From NCBI GenBank assembly GCA_022710165.1, contig JAKLHL010000118.1, positions 1 to 5,226 on the forward strand: 5,226 nt of DNA. Reading direction: 5' to 3'. Shown piece after piece: positions 1-5,226 of the stretch. The position numbers and the translations under genes are program-made. This DNA comes from Bdellovibrionales bacterium. Lineage in GTDB: Bacteria; Bdellovibrionota; JAFGOL01. The notes below the pieces were generated by a model. The model did no database searches and was not told the DNA's origin. It saw only the letters and a list, made by a program, of their open reading frames with translations. Position 1 is the first letter of the stretch, and each line of letters opens with the position of its first letter.

Positions 1-743
1 GCAAGGGGCCGGCGGTTTGTGTTAATTGCGGAGCCATGACAGAGACACTTCTTGAGAGCGAGCTATTTGGACACAAGAAAGGGTCTTTTACAGATGCTGT
101 TTCTGACAGAAAGGGAGCTTTTATAGAGGCTGAAGACGGGTTCCTTTTTCTTGATGAGATAGGCGAAATGACGCCAAGAGGACAATCGAAGCTGTTAAGG
201 GCTATAGAATACAAGGAGGTCAAACCTGTCGGAAGCGATGTTTCTTTGAAACACAGGGCAAAAGTGGTTTTGGCTACCAACAGGGACCTTGTCGAGCTCT
301 CTAATGACGGCCGTTTTAGGAGAGATCTATATTATAGGATAGAGGGTTTTAAGATAGAGCTTCCTCCACTCAGAGAGCGGCCAGAGGACATAGAGGCGCT
401 TTTGAAGTTCTTTTCGGGTGGGACCTATAGATTTTCTAAAGAGGTCTTGCCAAACCTTTTGAAGCACGAATGGCCAGGTAACGTAAGGGAACTAAAGAAT
501 GCCATTGAACGGGCTAAAATAAGAAGCTTGTATGGTGAAAAGCTTATAACCTGGGAAATGATGGGTGTTGTAAAGCATACACAAAAGAACAATGGCAAAA
601 TGACCCTAGAGGACATGGAAAGAACCGTAGTTGAAGACGCCTTTACAAGGTGTGAATTTAATATATCAAGCGCCAGTAGGGCCCTCGGGGTACCAAGGTC
701 GACACTGTACAGCAAGCTAAGAAAATACAATTTAATATCGTGA
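1..743 (+). CDS. Sigma-54-dependent transcriptional activator (NtrC/EBP family), C-terminal part, 5' truncated by window edge
   Basis: Bacterial enhancer-binding protein that uses ATP hydrolysis to open promoters held by sigma-54 RNA polymerase. The frame is already open at the left edge (first whole codon at 3), and the residues before the Met at 36 (KGPAVCVNCGA) continue the family pattern 'FVAVNCGAIPETLLESELFG'. That Met is therefore internal, and the Walker A motif and any N-terminal sensory domain lie outside the window. Numbering from Met36, the visible parts are: ESELFGH at 7-13; the sigma-54 contact loop as GSFTDA at 16-21 (consensus GAFTGA); Walker B FLFLDE at 36-41; the sensor I region ATNRDL at 80-85; arginine fingers in FRRDLYYR (R95, R101); LPPLRERPEDI at 109-119; the sensor II region WPGNVREL at 146-153; and a Fis-type helix-turn-helix at about 194-232. 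It ends at TGA 741-743, with no frame disruption. The segment between PEDI and WPGNVREL looks about ten residues shorter than usual. The target promoter is unknown, and adjacency to the atp genes does not show that it regulates them. Confidence 0.95.
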   Translation, partial: KGPAVCVNCGAMTETLLESELFGHKKGSFTDAVSDRKGAFIEAEDGFLFLDEIGEMTPRGQSKLLRAIEYKEVKPVGSDVSLKHRAKVVLATNRDLVELSNDGRFRRDLYYRIEGFKIELPPLRERPEDIEALLKFFSGGTYRFSKEVLPNLLKHEWPGNVRELKNAIERAKIRSLYGEKLITWEMMGVVKHTQKNNGKMTLEDMERTVVEDAFTRCEFNISSASRALGVPRSTLYSKLRKYNLIS

Positions 744-749
744 CCCATG

Positions 750-778
750 CGCTGGTTTTATTGACTAAAATTACAGCG
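750..778. repeat. Imperfect inverted repeat / stem-loop between the activator and atpF'
   Basis: The left arm CGCTGGTTTTA (750-760) and right arm TAAAATTACAGCG (766-778) can pair. TTTTA pairs with TAAAA, a G-T wobble follows (755/771), then a 2-base bulge (772-773), then CGCTG pairs with CAGCG. The loop is TTGAC (761-765). No run of T follows the right arm, so it is not a standard intrinsic terminator. It could be an operator, a weak 3' hairpin for the activator transcript, or chance. The pairing is seen directly; any function is inferred. Confidence 0.45.
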
Positions 779-789
779 GGTGATATTCC
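761..789 (+). promoter_or_regulatory. Possible sigma-70-type promoter for the atp operon (extended -10)
   Basis: TTGACT (761-766) matches the -35 consensus at five of six positions. After a 17-bp spacer comes TATTCC (784-789), a weak -10 hexamer matching at about three positions. It is preceded by TG at 781-782, giving an extended -10 (TGATATTCC). Transcription would be expected to start near 795-799, at or just before the atpF' start codon. This is the only non-coding gap large enough for a promoter in the window. The weak -10 keeps confidence low, and an upstream promoter reading through from the activator gene is the alternative. Confidence 0.3.
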
Positions 790-798
790 TCTAGCCTT

Positions 799-1260
799 AT
801 GGAACTTCTAAGATCAATATTTGACCAGCTTGGCATAAACAAGACGTTCTTTATTCAATTCGTTCTTGTCTCTATAAGCGTCATAGCTCTTTCTAATCTT
901 GCCTTTAACAAGGTGCTAGAGATATTGGTCTTAAGAGACAGAAAAACAAGGGGCGCTAAGAAGGATTCAGAAGAGATATTGTTCGAATATGAAGATATAA
1001 AGAAAGAGTATGATGCCAGATGGTCTGTTTACCAGGATAAAGCGGACGATATCAGGGACCGCGGTTATGATGATTTCAAGAGTAAAGCAGAACAGGTGAT
1101 AAGGAATAGCAAAGAAGAATCTTCAAGATATTTAGAGCTAAAGAGAACAGAAATGGAAGAAGTTTTGGACAAAGAGAGGGCCAAGCTGGAAAAGGAGTCC
1201 TCGGAGCTGGTGGGGCAGATAAAGGAAAAAATATTTGAAGGTGTTTTAAAAATACAATGA
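799..1260 (+). CDS. atpF': F-type ATP synthase peripheral-stalk subunit b' (b/b'-type), first gene of the operon
   Basis: One of two b-type subunits that form the heterodimeric peripheral stalk, anchoring in the inner membrane and holding the alpha/beta ring against rotation. The 153-residue protein has a short N-terminal segment (LGINKTFF, 11-18), one membrane helix at about 16-36, a polar RDRKTRG segment after the membrane (46-52), then a long, highly charged Lys/Glu/Arg-rich helix with coiled-coil character to the C-terminus. Length and architecture fit the family. The start is the first ATG after an in-frame TGA at 781-783. There is no GTG or TTG alternative between them and no convincing Shine-Dalgarno sequence upstream. 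The stop overlaps the next start by 4 bp (ATGA, 1257-1260), which suggests translational coupling. Assigning it as b' rather than b rests on gene order and general likeness, because these helices diverge quickly; the b-family call itself is secure from architecture and operon position. Confidence 0.88.
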   Translation: MELLRSIFDQLGINKTFFIQFVLVSISVIALSNLAFNKVLEILVLRDRKTRGAKKDSEEILFEYEDIKKEYDARWSVYQDKADDIRDRGYDDFKSKAEQVIRNSKEESSRYLELKRTEMEEVLDKERAKLEKESSELVGQIKEKIFEGVLKIQ

Positions 1261-1754
1261 GCGAGAACTTTAAATATTTGATATTTTCATTCATAAATTT
1301 CTTTGTTTTCTTTGGCTTTCTTTTTCTTATCCTTAGAAAACCTATATCGGGATTTCTTTTGAAGAGGAACGAGGATTACATAAATGAAAGCAAGAAATGG
1401 TCTGAGGCTGTTCTAGAAGCCTTAAAGTCCGCTCAAGACATGAAATCTAAAACACTGAACATCCAAAAGGATGGTGAAGAGTATCTTGAATCTGTAAGAA
1501 GAGAGACGAAAGAAATTGGCGCAGTAATGTTAAAACAGGCCGACGATGTTGCCAGAACAATAAAACTTGATTCAGAAAGGATGGCCAGCGCCGAGAAAAT
1601 GTCATACAGTACTAGACTAAAAGATGATTTCATAACAAGTCTTATAAAAAGCGCTAGAGAAGATCTTTCTAGGGATGTGGATCAAAAGCTTGCAAAGGGT
1701 TATCTTGTAGACGGTTCAACCAAAGTTAAAAGCGGGGACATAAAGAGAGCATGA
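1257..1754 (+). CDS. atpF: F-type ATP synthase peripheral-stalk subunit b
   Basis: Second b-type stator subunit, predicted to pair with the b' product of the preceding gene and to contact delta at its C-terminal end. The 165-residue protein begins with a phenylalanine-rich membrane helix (about 7-26). A conserved-looking RKPISGFLLKRNEDYI segment (27-42) follows the membrane, as in subunit b ('kPi..fl..R...I'). The rest is a charged amphipathic helix with regular A/E/K/R spacing. Its ATG overlaps the atpF' stop by 4 bp, and its TGA overlaps the atpH start by 4 bp. Shine-Dalgarno matches are weak (GAAGGTG at 1237-1243, 13 bases upstream), so expression probably depends on coupling to the gene before. 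It differs clearly from its neighbour in sequence, so the pair is an old b/b' divergence, not a recent duplication. Confidence 0.9.
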   Translation: MSENFKYLIFSFINFFVFFGFLFLILRKPISGFLLKRNEDYINESKKWSEAVLEALKSAQDMKSKTLNIQKDGEEYLESVRRETKEIGAVMLKQADDVARTIKLDSERMASAEKMSYSTRLKDDFITSLIKSAREDLSRDVDQKLAKGYLVDGSTKVKSGDIKRA

Positions 1755-2278
1755 AAAGGGTTGTATCAAAAATATCAAAAGTCTATGCTCAGGCGATCTT
1801 TGAATCTTATCAGGATGCAGTCCTCAAGGATTTCGGCGATGTTGTAAGATTTATGTCTGATAACGATAATGAACTCTACAACGCGCTGGTTTCACCTTTA
1901 CTTCGAAAGGAACAAATGGTGGACATGATAAGGAACATCTTCAAGGATAGGCTCGGCAAAGAAATGTTTGATTGCCTTATGCTTATAGCCGACAAAAAAA
2001 GGGTGAAACAGGTTTTTGAGATATATGAGCTTTATGTCAATCTTATAGATGAAAAGGACGGTTTCGTGTGTGGTGAATTTAGGATACCTACAAGATCATC
2101 GAAGGAAGAGGAAACCATGGTTTCCGATGTAGTTTCTTCCATTCTTGGTAAAAAGACTAAAATTGATTTTATTAAAGATGAGAACATGATCGCAGGCTTT
2201 CAGGGTATGGCTGGTGATAAATTCTTGGATTATTCCATTCGTGGTCATTTGAAACAATTAGAGAACGAGCTTAAATAA
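1751..2278 (+). CDS. atpH: F-type ATP synthase subunit delta (OSCP family)
   Basis: Delta caps the top of the alpha/beta ring and links it to the b/b' stalk. The 175-residue length is normal for the bacterial family. The N-terminus has SKVYAQAIFE (9-18), matching the 'a.rYA.ALFe' signature of the six-helix domain, followed by a helical region with LVSPLLRKEQM (46-56). The C-terminal part has the usual beta-rich ending: ENMIAGFQGMAGDKFLDYSI (144-163), equivalent to 'd.sliGG..v..gd.v.DgSv', then RGHLKQLENEL. The start ATG lies inside the ATGA overlap with atpF. The nearby purine runs (GGGGA at 1734-1738, GAGAG at 1745-1749) are poorly spaced, so coupled re-initiation is likely. The stop TAA is followed 11 bp later by atpA. 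No odd features were seen. Confidence 0.95.
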   Translation: MKRVVSKISKVYAQAIFESYQDAVLKDFGDVVRFMSDNDNELYNALVSPLLRKEQMVDMIRNIFKDRLGKEMFDCLMLIADKKRVKQVFEIYELYVNLIDEKDGFVCGEFRIPTRSSKEEETMVSDVVSSILGKKTKIDFIKDENMIAGFQGMAGDKFLDYSIRGHLKQLENELK

Positions 2279-2284
2279 GGGGTG
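2277..2284 (+). promoter_or_regulatory. Shine-Dalgarno sequence for atpA
   Basis: AAGGGGTG overlaps the atpH stop codon and ends five bases before the ATG at 2290 (seven bases after AAGGGG). It is clearly better than anything before the three stator genes and supports the chosen alpha start. Confidence 0.7.
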
Positions 2285-2289
2285 TTTTT

Positions 2290-3816
2290 ATGGAACAGCT
2301 TAGAGCAGATGAGATAAGTAAATTAATAAAAGAACAGATCAAAAGTTTTAGTAAAAAGATAGAAGTTTCTGAGGCTGGAGTAGTTCTTAACGTCGGTGAT
2401 GGTGTTGCCAAGATATATGGGCTGGAAAAAGCTATGACCGGAGAGCTGGTCAAATTTAACGAGCACTCTTTTGGCATGATCCTTAACCTGGAAGAAAACT
2501 CGGTTGGTGCGGTCATATTTGGAGAGAATGATACCGTGAAAGAAGGTGATATCGTCAAGAGGACTGGAAGGATAATAGAGATACCCGTTGGCGAAGAACT
2601 TCTTGGGAGGGTGGTCGATCCACTTGGATTTCCGCTTGATGGGAAGGGTGAGATAAAATCCAAACACAACAGAAGAATAGAGATAAAGGCACCAGGTATA
2701 ATATATAGACAGCCTGTTAACGAGCCTCTGCAAACCGGCATTAAAGCAATAGATGCCATGACGCCGATCGGAAGAGGCCAAAGAGAGTTGATAATTGGTG
2801 ATAGAAAAACAGGAAAAACCGCTATCGCGGTAGACACCATAATAAACCAAAAAGGTCAGGGGGTTCATTGTATCTATGTCGCAATAGGTCAAAAGCAATC
2901 AACTGTCGCATCGGTCATAGACAAACTTACTTCAAGCGGAGCAATGGAATATACGACGGTTGTGAGCGCTACAGCCTCTCAACCAGCACCTTTACAGTAT
3001 TTGGCACCGTACTCAGGCTGCACGATAGGCGAATATTTTAGGGATGGCGGTAAGCATGCGCTGGTAATATATGATGAACTCACAAAACAAGCACAGTCTT
3101 ATCGTCAGCTTTCTTTGCTTTTAAGAAGACCACCAGGAAGAGAAGCATACCCTGGCGATATATTCTACTGTCACTCCAGGCTTTTAGAGCGTGCTGCCAA
3201 AATGAGCAAAGAGCAGGGCGGCGGGAGTCTCACGGCACTTCCTATAATAGAGACCCAGGCTGGAGACGTTTCAGCTTATATACCGACCAACGTAATATCA
3301 ATTACAGACGGGCAAATATACCTTGAGGCTGATCTTTTCAACTCTGGGCAAAAGCCGGCGGTCAACCCAGGTATATCTGTTTCCAGGGTCGGAGGTAATG
3401 CGCAGATAAAAGCGATGAAACAGGTCGCTGGCATGTTGAGAATTACGCTGGCCCAATTTAGGGAACTTGCTGCCTTTTCACAATTTGGATCTGACCTAGA
3501 CAAGGCAACTAAAAAGCAACTTGATAGAGGCCAAAGACTGATGGCAATACTTAGGCAAAAACAATATTCTCCTGTGGCCGTCGAGAAACAGGTCCTAACA
3601 ATTTATGCTACCATAAATGGGTTCATGGATAATTTTTCAGCAGAAGATGCAGAGGAGTTCGAGTTTGAGCTTATTAATTATGTAAGCTCCAAAAACCCAC
3701 AGCTTCTTTCTGAAATTAGGGATAAAAAGACGCTCAGCGATGAGCTTAAGGGACAGTTAAATTCAGTGTTGGCAGATTTCATAAAGGTGTTTAGACCAAG
3801 AGGGAGAAAGGGTTAA
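2290..3816 (+). CDS. atpA: F-type ATP synthase subunit alpha
   Basis: Non-catalytic nucleotide-binding subunit that alternates with beta in the F1 ring. At 508 residues it is full length. The order is standard: an N-terminal helix that binds delta (about 1-25), a beta-barrel (about 26-95) with VGDGVAKIYGL (35-45), then the nucleotide-binding domain. This has RPVNEPLQTGIKAIDAM-type sequence at 140-157 (here beginning RQPVNEP), the P-loop GDRKTGKT (170-177, Lys176), ALVIYDEL as Walker B (257-264), and YRQLSLLLRRPPGREAYPGD (271-290). The arginine finger lies in GISVSRVGGNAQ (361-372, Arg366). The C-terminal helical domain ends in a basic RPRGRKG tail. The P-loop has Lys where many proteobacteria have Gln (GDRQTGKT); this variant is also known in actinobacterial alpha subunits, so it should be functional. 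The start is fixed by a good ribosome-binding site. Confidence 0.99.
   Translation: MEQLRADEISKLIKEQIKSFSKKIEVSEAGVVLNVGDGVAKIYGLEKAMTGELVKFNEHSFGMILNLEENSVGAVIFGENDTVKEGDIVKRTGRIIEIPVGEELLGRVVDPLGFPLDGKGEIKSKHNRRIEIKAPGIIYRQPVNEPLQTGIKAIDAMTPIGRGQRELIIGDRKTGKTAIAVDTIINQKGQGVHCIYVAIGQKQSTVASVIDKLTSSGAMEYTTVVSATASQPAPLQYLAPYSGCTIGEYFRDGGKHALVIYDELTKQAQSYRQLSLLLRRPPGREAYPGDIFYCHSRLLERAAKMSKEQGGGSLTALPIIETQAGDVSAYIPTNVISITDGQIYLEADLFNSGQKPAVNPGISVSRVGGNAQIKAMKQVAGMLRITLAQFRELAAFSQFGSDLDKATKKQLDRGQRLMAILRQKQYSPVAVEKQVLTIYATINGFMDNFSAEDAEEFEFELINYVSSKNPQLLSEIRDKKTLSDELKGQLNSVLADFIKVFRPRGRKG
3807..3812 (+). promoter_or_regulatory. Shine-Dalgarno-like sequence for atpG
   Basis: AAAGGG lies within the last codons of atpA, ten bases before the ATG at 3823. 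A second purine stretch, AGGGAG (3801-3806), is too far away to be ideal. It gives moderate support for the gamma start, and re-initiation after atpA may also contribute. Confidence 0.45.
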
Positions 3817-3822
3817 AATAAC

Positions 3823-4689
3823 ATGGCGTCACTCAGGGACCTTAAGAAGAGAATAAGTACCGTTAAAAACACTCGCCAAATTACAAAGGCGATGAAGATG
3901 GTCTCTGCCTCAAAGCTAAGGAGAAGCCAAACGGCTTTATTGTCGTTGAGGCCTTATGCATACAAGATAATATCTGTAATGAATTCCCTCAGGGACAGAA
4001 TAGACATCTTTGAACACCCTCTTTTGTTAAGAAGAGAAGTAAAAAAAATAAGACTCATCATAATCTCATCTGATAGAGGGCTTTGCGGATCTTATAATTC
4101 AAACATAATAAAGACCGCAGAAAAATATATAAGGGATGCAGGGCTTAACCAGGATAACTGTATTATGGATTTTATTGGTAGGAAAGCCTATGAGTATTTT
4201 AAGAAGAGATACAGCAATATCGGTGACAACTACAGGATAGAACAGAATCCAAGTTATGATGACATCTCTTATATAAGCGAAAGGCTGATAGAGCACTACA
4301 TAGAAGGTGAATTTGATTCTTTGGTGGTTATATATAATGAATTCAAATCGGCCATGTCCCAAAAAATAGTTATAGAGAGATTATTCCCGATCATACCTCC
4401 TGACTATACGGAGCCAGTTGAAAGGGACATGTATATATACGAGCCTGACAAGACGAGAATTGTAGACGAGATAATACCAAAGTATGTGAAGATAGAGGTG
4501 TTCAGGATGCTTTTGGAGAGCCTCACCAGTGAATATGGTTCGAGGATGACGGCTATGGAAAACGCCACAAGAAATTCAGAAGAAATAATGAAGAAGGTCA
4601 CCTTAATCTACAACAGACAAAGACAAGCTGCGATAACCAAGGAACTTAGCGAAATAGTGGGCGGTAAAGAAGCCCTGGAATCGGCGTAA
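3823..4689 (+). CDS. atpG: F-type ATP synthase subunit gamma
   Basis: Gamma is the asymmetric rotor shaft that turns inside the alpha/beta ring and transmits rotation from the c-ring. The 288-residue protein matches the family length. The N-terminal helix is strongly conserved: SLRDLKKRISTVKNTRQITK (3-22), then AMKMVSASKLRR (23-34). The central Rossmann-like domain opens with IIISSDRGLCGSYNSNIIK (79-97), the gamma 'sDrGLcG..n.n' signature. The C-terminal helix, which forms a coiled coil with the N-terminal one, has LTSEYGSRMTAMENATRNSE (234-253) and ends in NRQRQAAITKELSEIVGG (264-281). There is no cyanobacterial/chloroplast-type regulatory insertion with a disulfide pair. It starts 6 bp after the atpA stop and ends 18 bp before atpD. 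Confidence 0.98.
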   Translation: MASLRDLKKRISTVKNTRQITKAMKMVSASKLRRSQTALLSLRPYAYKIISVMNSLRDRIDIFEHPLLLRREVKKIRLIIISSDRGLCGSYNSNIIKTAEKYIRDAGLNQDNCIMDFIGRKAYEYFKKRYSNIGDNYRIEQNPSYDDISYISERLIEHYIEGEFDSLVVIYNEFKSAMSQKIVIERLFPIIPPDYTEPVERDMYIYEPDKTRIVDEIIPKYVKIEVFRMLLESLTSEYGSRMTAMENATRNSEEIMKKVTLIYNRQRQAAITKELSEIVGGKEALESA

Positions 4690-4692
4690 TAC

Positions 4693-4699
4693 AGGAGGT
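4693..4699 (+). promoter_or_regulatory. Consensus Shine-Dalgarno sequence for atpD
   Basis: AGGAGGT, a perfect match to the anti-SD end of 16S rRNA, lies eight bases before the ATG at 4708, followed by a T/A-rich spacer. It is the strongest ribosome-binding site in the window and fixes the beta start. Confidence 0.88.
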
Positions 4700-4707
4700 T
4701 TTTTAAT

Positions 4708-5226
4708 ATGGTTCAATTCAACGAGACTGTAGCAAAAGGTAGTATAAAACAGATAATAGGTCCAGTTGTCGACGTTGTTTTCCCAGGCGGAGATTTGCCA
4801 AAGATATATGGCGCGCTCAAGATAAGCAATCCAGCCATCTCAGATAAAGAGTGGAATCTGGTGGTTGAAGTTGCACAACACCTTGGCGACAACACGGTAA
4901 GGACCATTGCCATGGACACTACCGACGGGCTTGTAAGGGGGATGCCGGTTCTAGACACAAATGATGTAATAAAGGTCCCCGTCGGCAAAGAAGTGCTTGG
5001 AAGAATAATAAACGTAATAGGTGAACCTGTTGATGAGATAGGGCCTATAAATACAAAAAAATATTATCCTATACACAGGGAGGCCCCAAAACTACAGGAC
5101 CAGAACGTAAAGGTAGAGATACTGCATACTGGTATAAAAGTTGTCGATCTTTTAGAGCCTTATAGGAAAGGAGGAAAGATCGGTCTCTTTGGCGGCGCTG
5201 GAGTTGGTAAAACGGTCGTAATAATG
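4708..5226 (+). CDS. atpD: F-type ATP synthase subunit beta, N-terminal part, 3' truncated by window edge
   Basis: Catalytic subunit of F1, carrying the ATP-forming sites at its interfaces with alpha. Only the first 173 residues are present, and the frame is open to the right edge. Translating from 4708 gives the N-terminal barrel with GSIKQIIGPVVDVVFPGGDL (11-30). Next come the conserved DTTDGLVRGMPVLDT (70-84), VPVGKEVLGRIINVIGEPVD (90-109), the HREAP segment (123-127) and HTGIKVVDLLEPY (140-152). The catalytic P-loop GGAGVGKT (162-169, with Lys168 and Thr169) is followed by VVIM at the edge. Family members run to about 460-480 residues, so roughly two thirds are missing, including Walker B, the catalytic glutamate and the DELSEED region. 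The first eight or so residues are a variable extension; the start is supported by an ideal Shine-Dalgarno sequence. Confidence 0.98.
   Translation, partial: MVQFNETVAKGSIKQIIGPVVDVVFPGGDLPKIYGALKISNPAISDKEWNLVVEVAQHLGDNTVRTIAMDTTDGLVRGMPVLDTNDVIKVPVGKEVLGRIINVIGEPVDEIGPINTKKYYPIHREAPKLQDQNVKVEILHTGIKVVDLLEPYRKGGKIGLFGGAGVGKTVVIM

Noticed and set aside
36..38. ATG as the true start of the activator gene
   Set aside because: The frame stays open to the left edge, and the residues before it (VNCGA) match the conserved family sequence, so the gene simply runs off the window.
425..748. Antisense open frame of 107 codons opposite the activator's C-terminus
   Set aside because: It is the shadow of a well-supported coding region, with no family resemblance and no initiation signals.
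750..790. Intrinsic (rho-independent) terminator after the activator gene
   Set aside because: A stem-loop is present, but it is not GC-rich throughout and is followed by GGTGATATT rather than a T-run.
799..1754. Recent tandem duplication of the two b-type genes
   Set aside because: The two proteins share architecture but little sequence, as expected for the old b/b' pair.
2797..2823. Lys in place of Gln in the alpha P-loop (GDRKTGKT) as an inactivating or novel change
   Set aside because: The essential GKT is intact, and the same variant is known in other bacterial alpha subunits, including actinobacterial ones.
2271..2898. Two long antisense open frames (about 190 codons each) opposite atpA
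   Set aside because: They lie wholly or mainly across the conserved alpha gene, have no recognisable domains or ribosome-binding sites, and arise from codon bias on the coding strand.
2999..3020. TTGGCACC sequence inside atpA resembling a sigma-54 -24 element
   Set aside because: No GC-containing -12 element follows at the required spacing, and it lies within a conserved coding region.
1..5226. CRISPR arrays, tRNA/rRNA genes, insertion sequences or a novel defence or biosynthetic system
   Set aside because: Nearly every base lies in conserved ATP synthase or activator coding sequence; I saw no direct-repeat arrays, RNA-gene signatures or transposase remnants.

Overview
The window holds most of an F-type ATP synthase operon, preceded by the 3' end of a sigma-54-dependent transcriptional activator. 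Every gene is on the + strand and coding density is very high. Only one non-coding gap exceeds about 20 bp: 744-798, between the activator and the first ATP synthase gene.

Layout: (1) 1-743, the C-terminal half of an NtrC-type AAA+ activator, cut by the left edge of the window. (2) 744-798, a 55-bp intergenic region with an imperfect inverted repeat and a possible promoter. (3) 799-1260, a b/b'-type stator subunit (probably b'). (4) 1257-1754, a second b-type stator subunit. (5) 1751-2278, delta (atpH). (6) 2290-3816, alpha (atpA). (7) 3823-4689, gamma (atpG). (8) 4708 to the right edge, the first 173 codons of beta (atpD). The three stator genes are joined by 4-bp ATGA overlaps. The alpha, gamma and beta genes are separated by gaps of 6-18 bp, with progressively clearer Shine-Dalgarno sequences before the two catalytic-ring genes. 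Epsilon (atpC) is expected just past the right edge.

Together these genes encode the peripheral stalk (b, b', delta), the alpha/beta catalytic ring and the gamma rotor shaft. The membrane genes atpB (a) and atpE (c) are not directly upstream, so the F0 genes for proton translocation must lie elsewhere. A split arrangement with two different b-type genes is typical of many alphaproteobacteria, cyanobacteria and the former deltaproteobacteria. The b' N-terminus (a short LGINKTFF segment before a single membrane helix) resembles the deltaproteobacterial/Bdellovibrionota grade. A sigma-54 activator also fits a Gram-negative bacterium of that kind. Codon use is AT-leaning, with arginine mostly AGA/AGG and frequent ATA isoleucine codons, the same in the activator and the atp genes, so nothing suggests recent transfer. 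I cannot name the genus. The phylum-level suggestion is inference.

This is largely a conserved housekeeping region. I found no mobile element, CRISPR array, RNA gene or novel system. The points worth a second look are the variant sigma-54 contact loop and compact AAA+ region of the activator, the inverted repeat/promoter arrangement before atpF' (possibly giving a leaderless mRNA), and the way ribosome-binding-site quality follows subunit stoichiometry.
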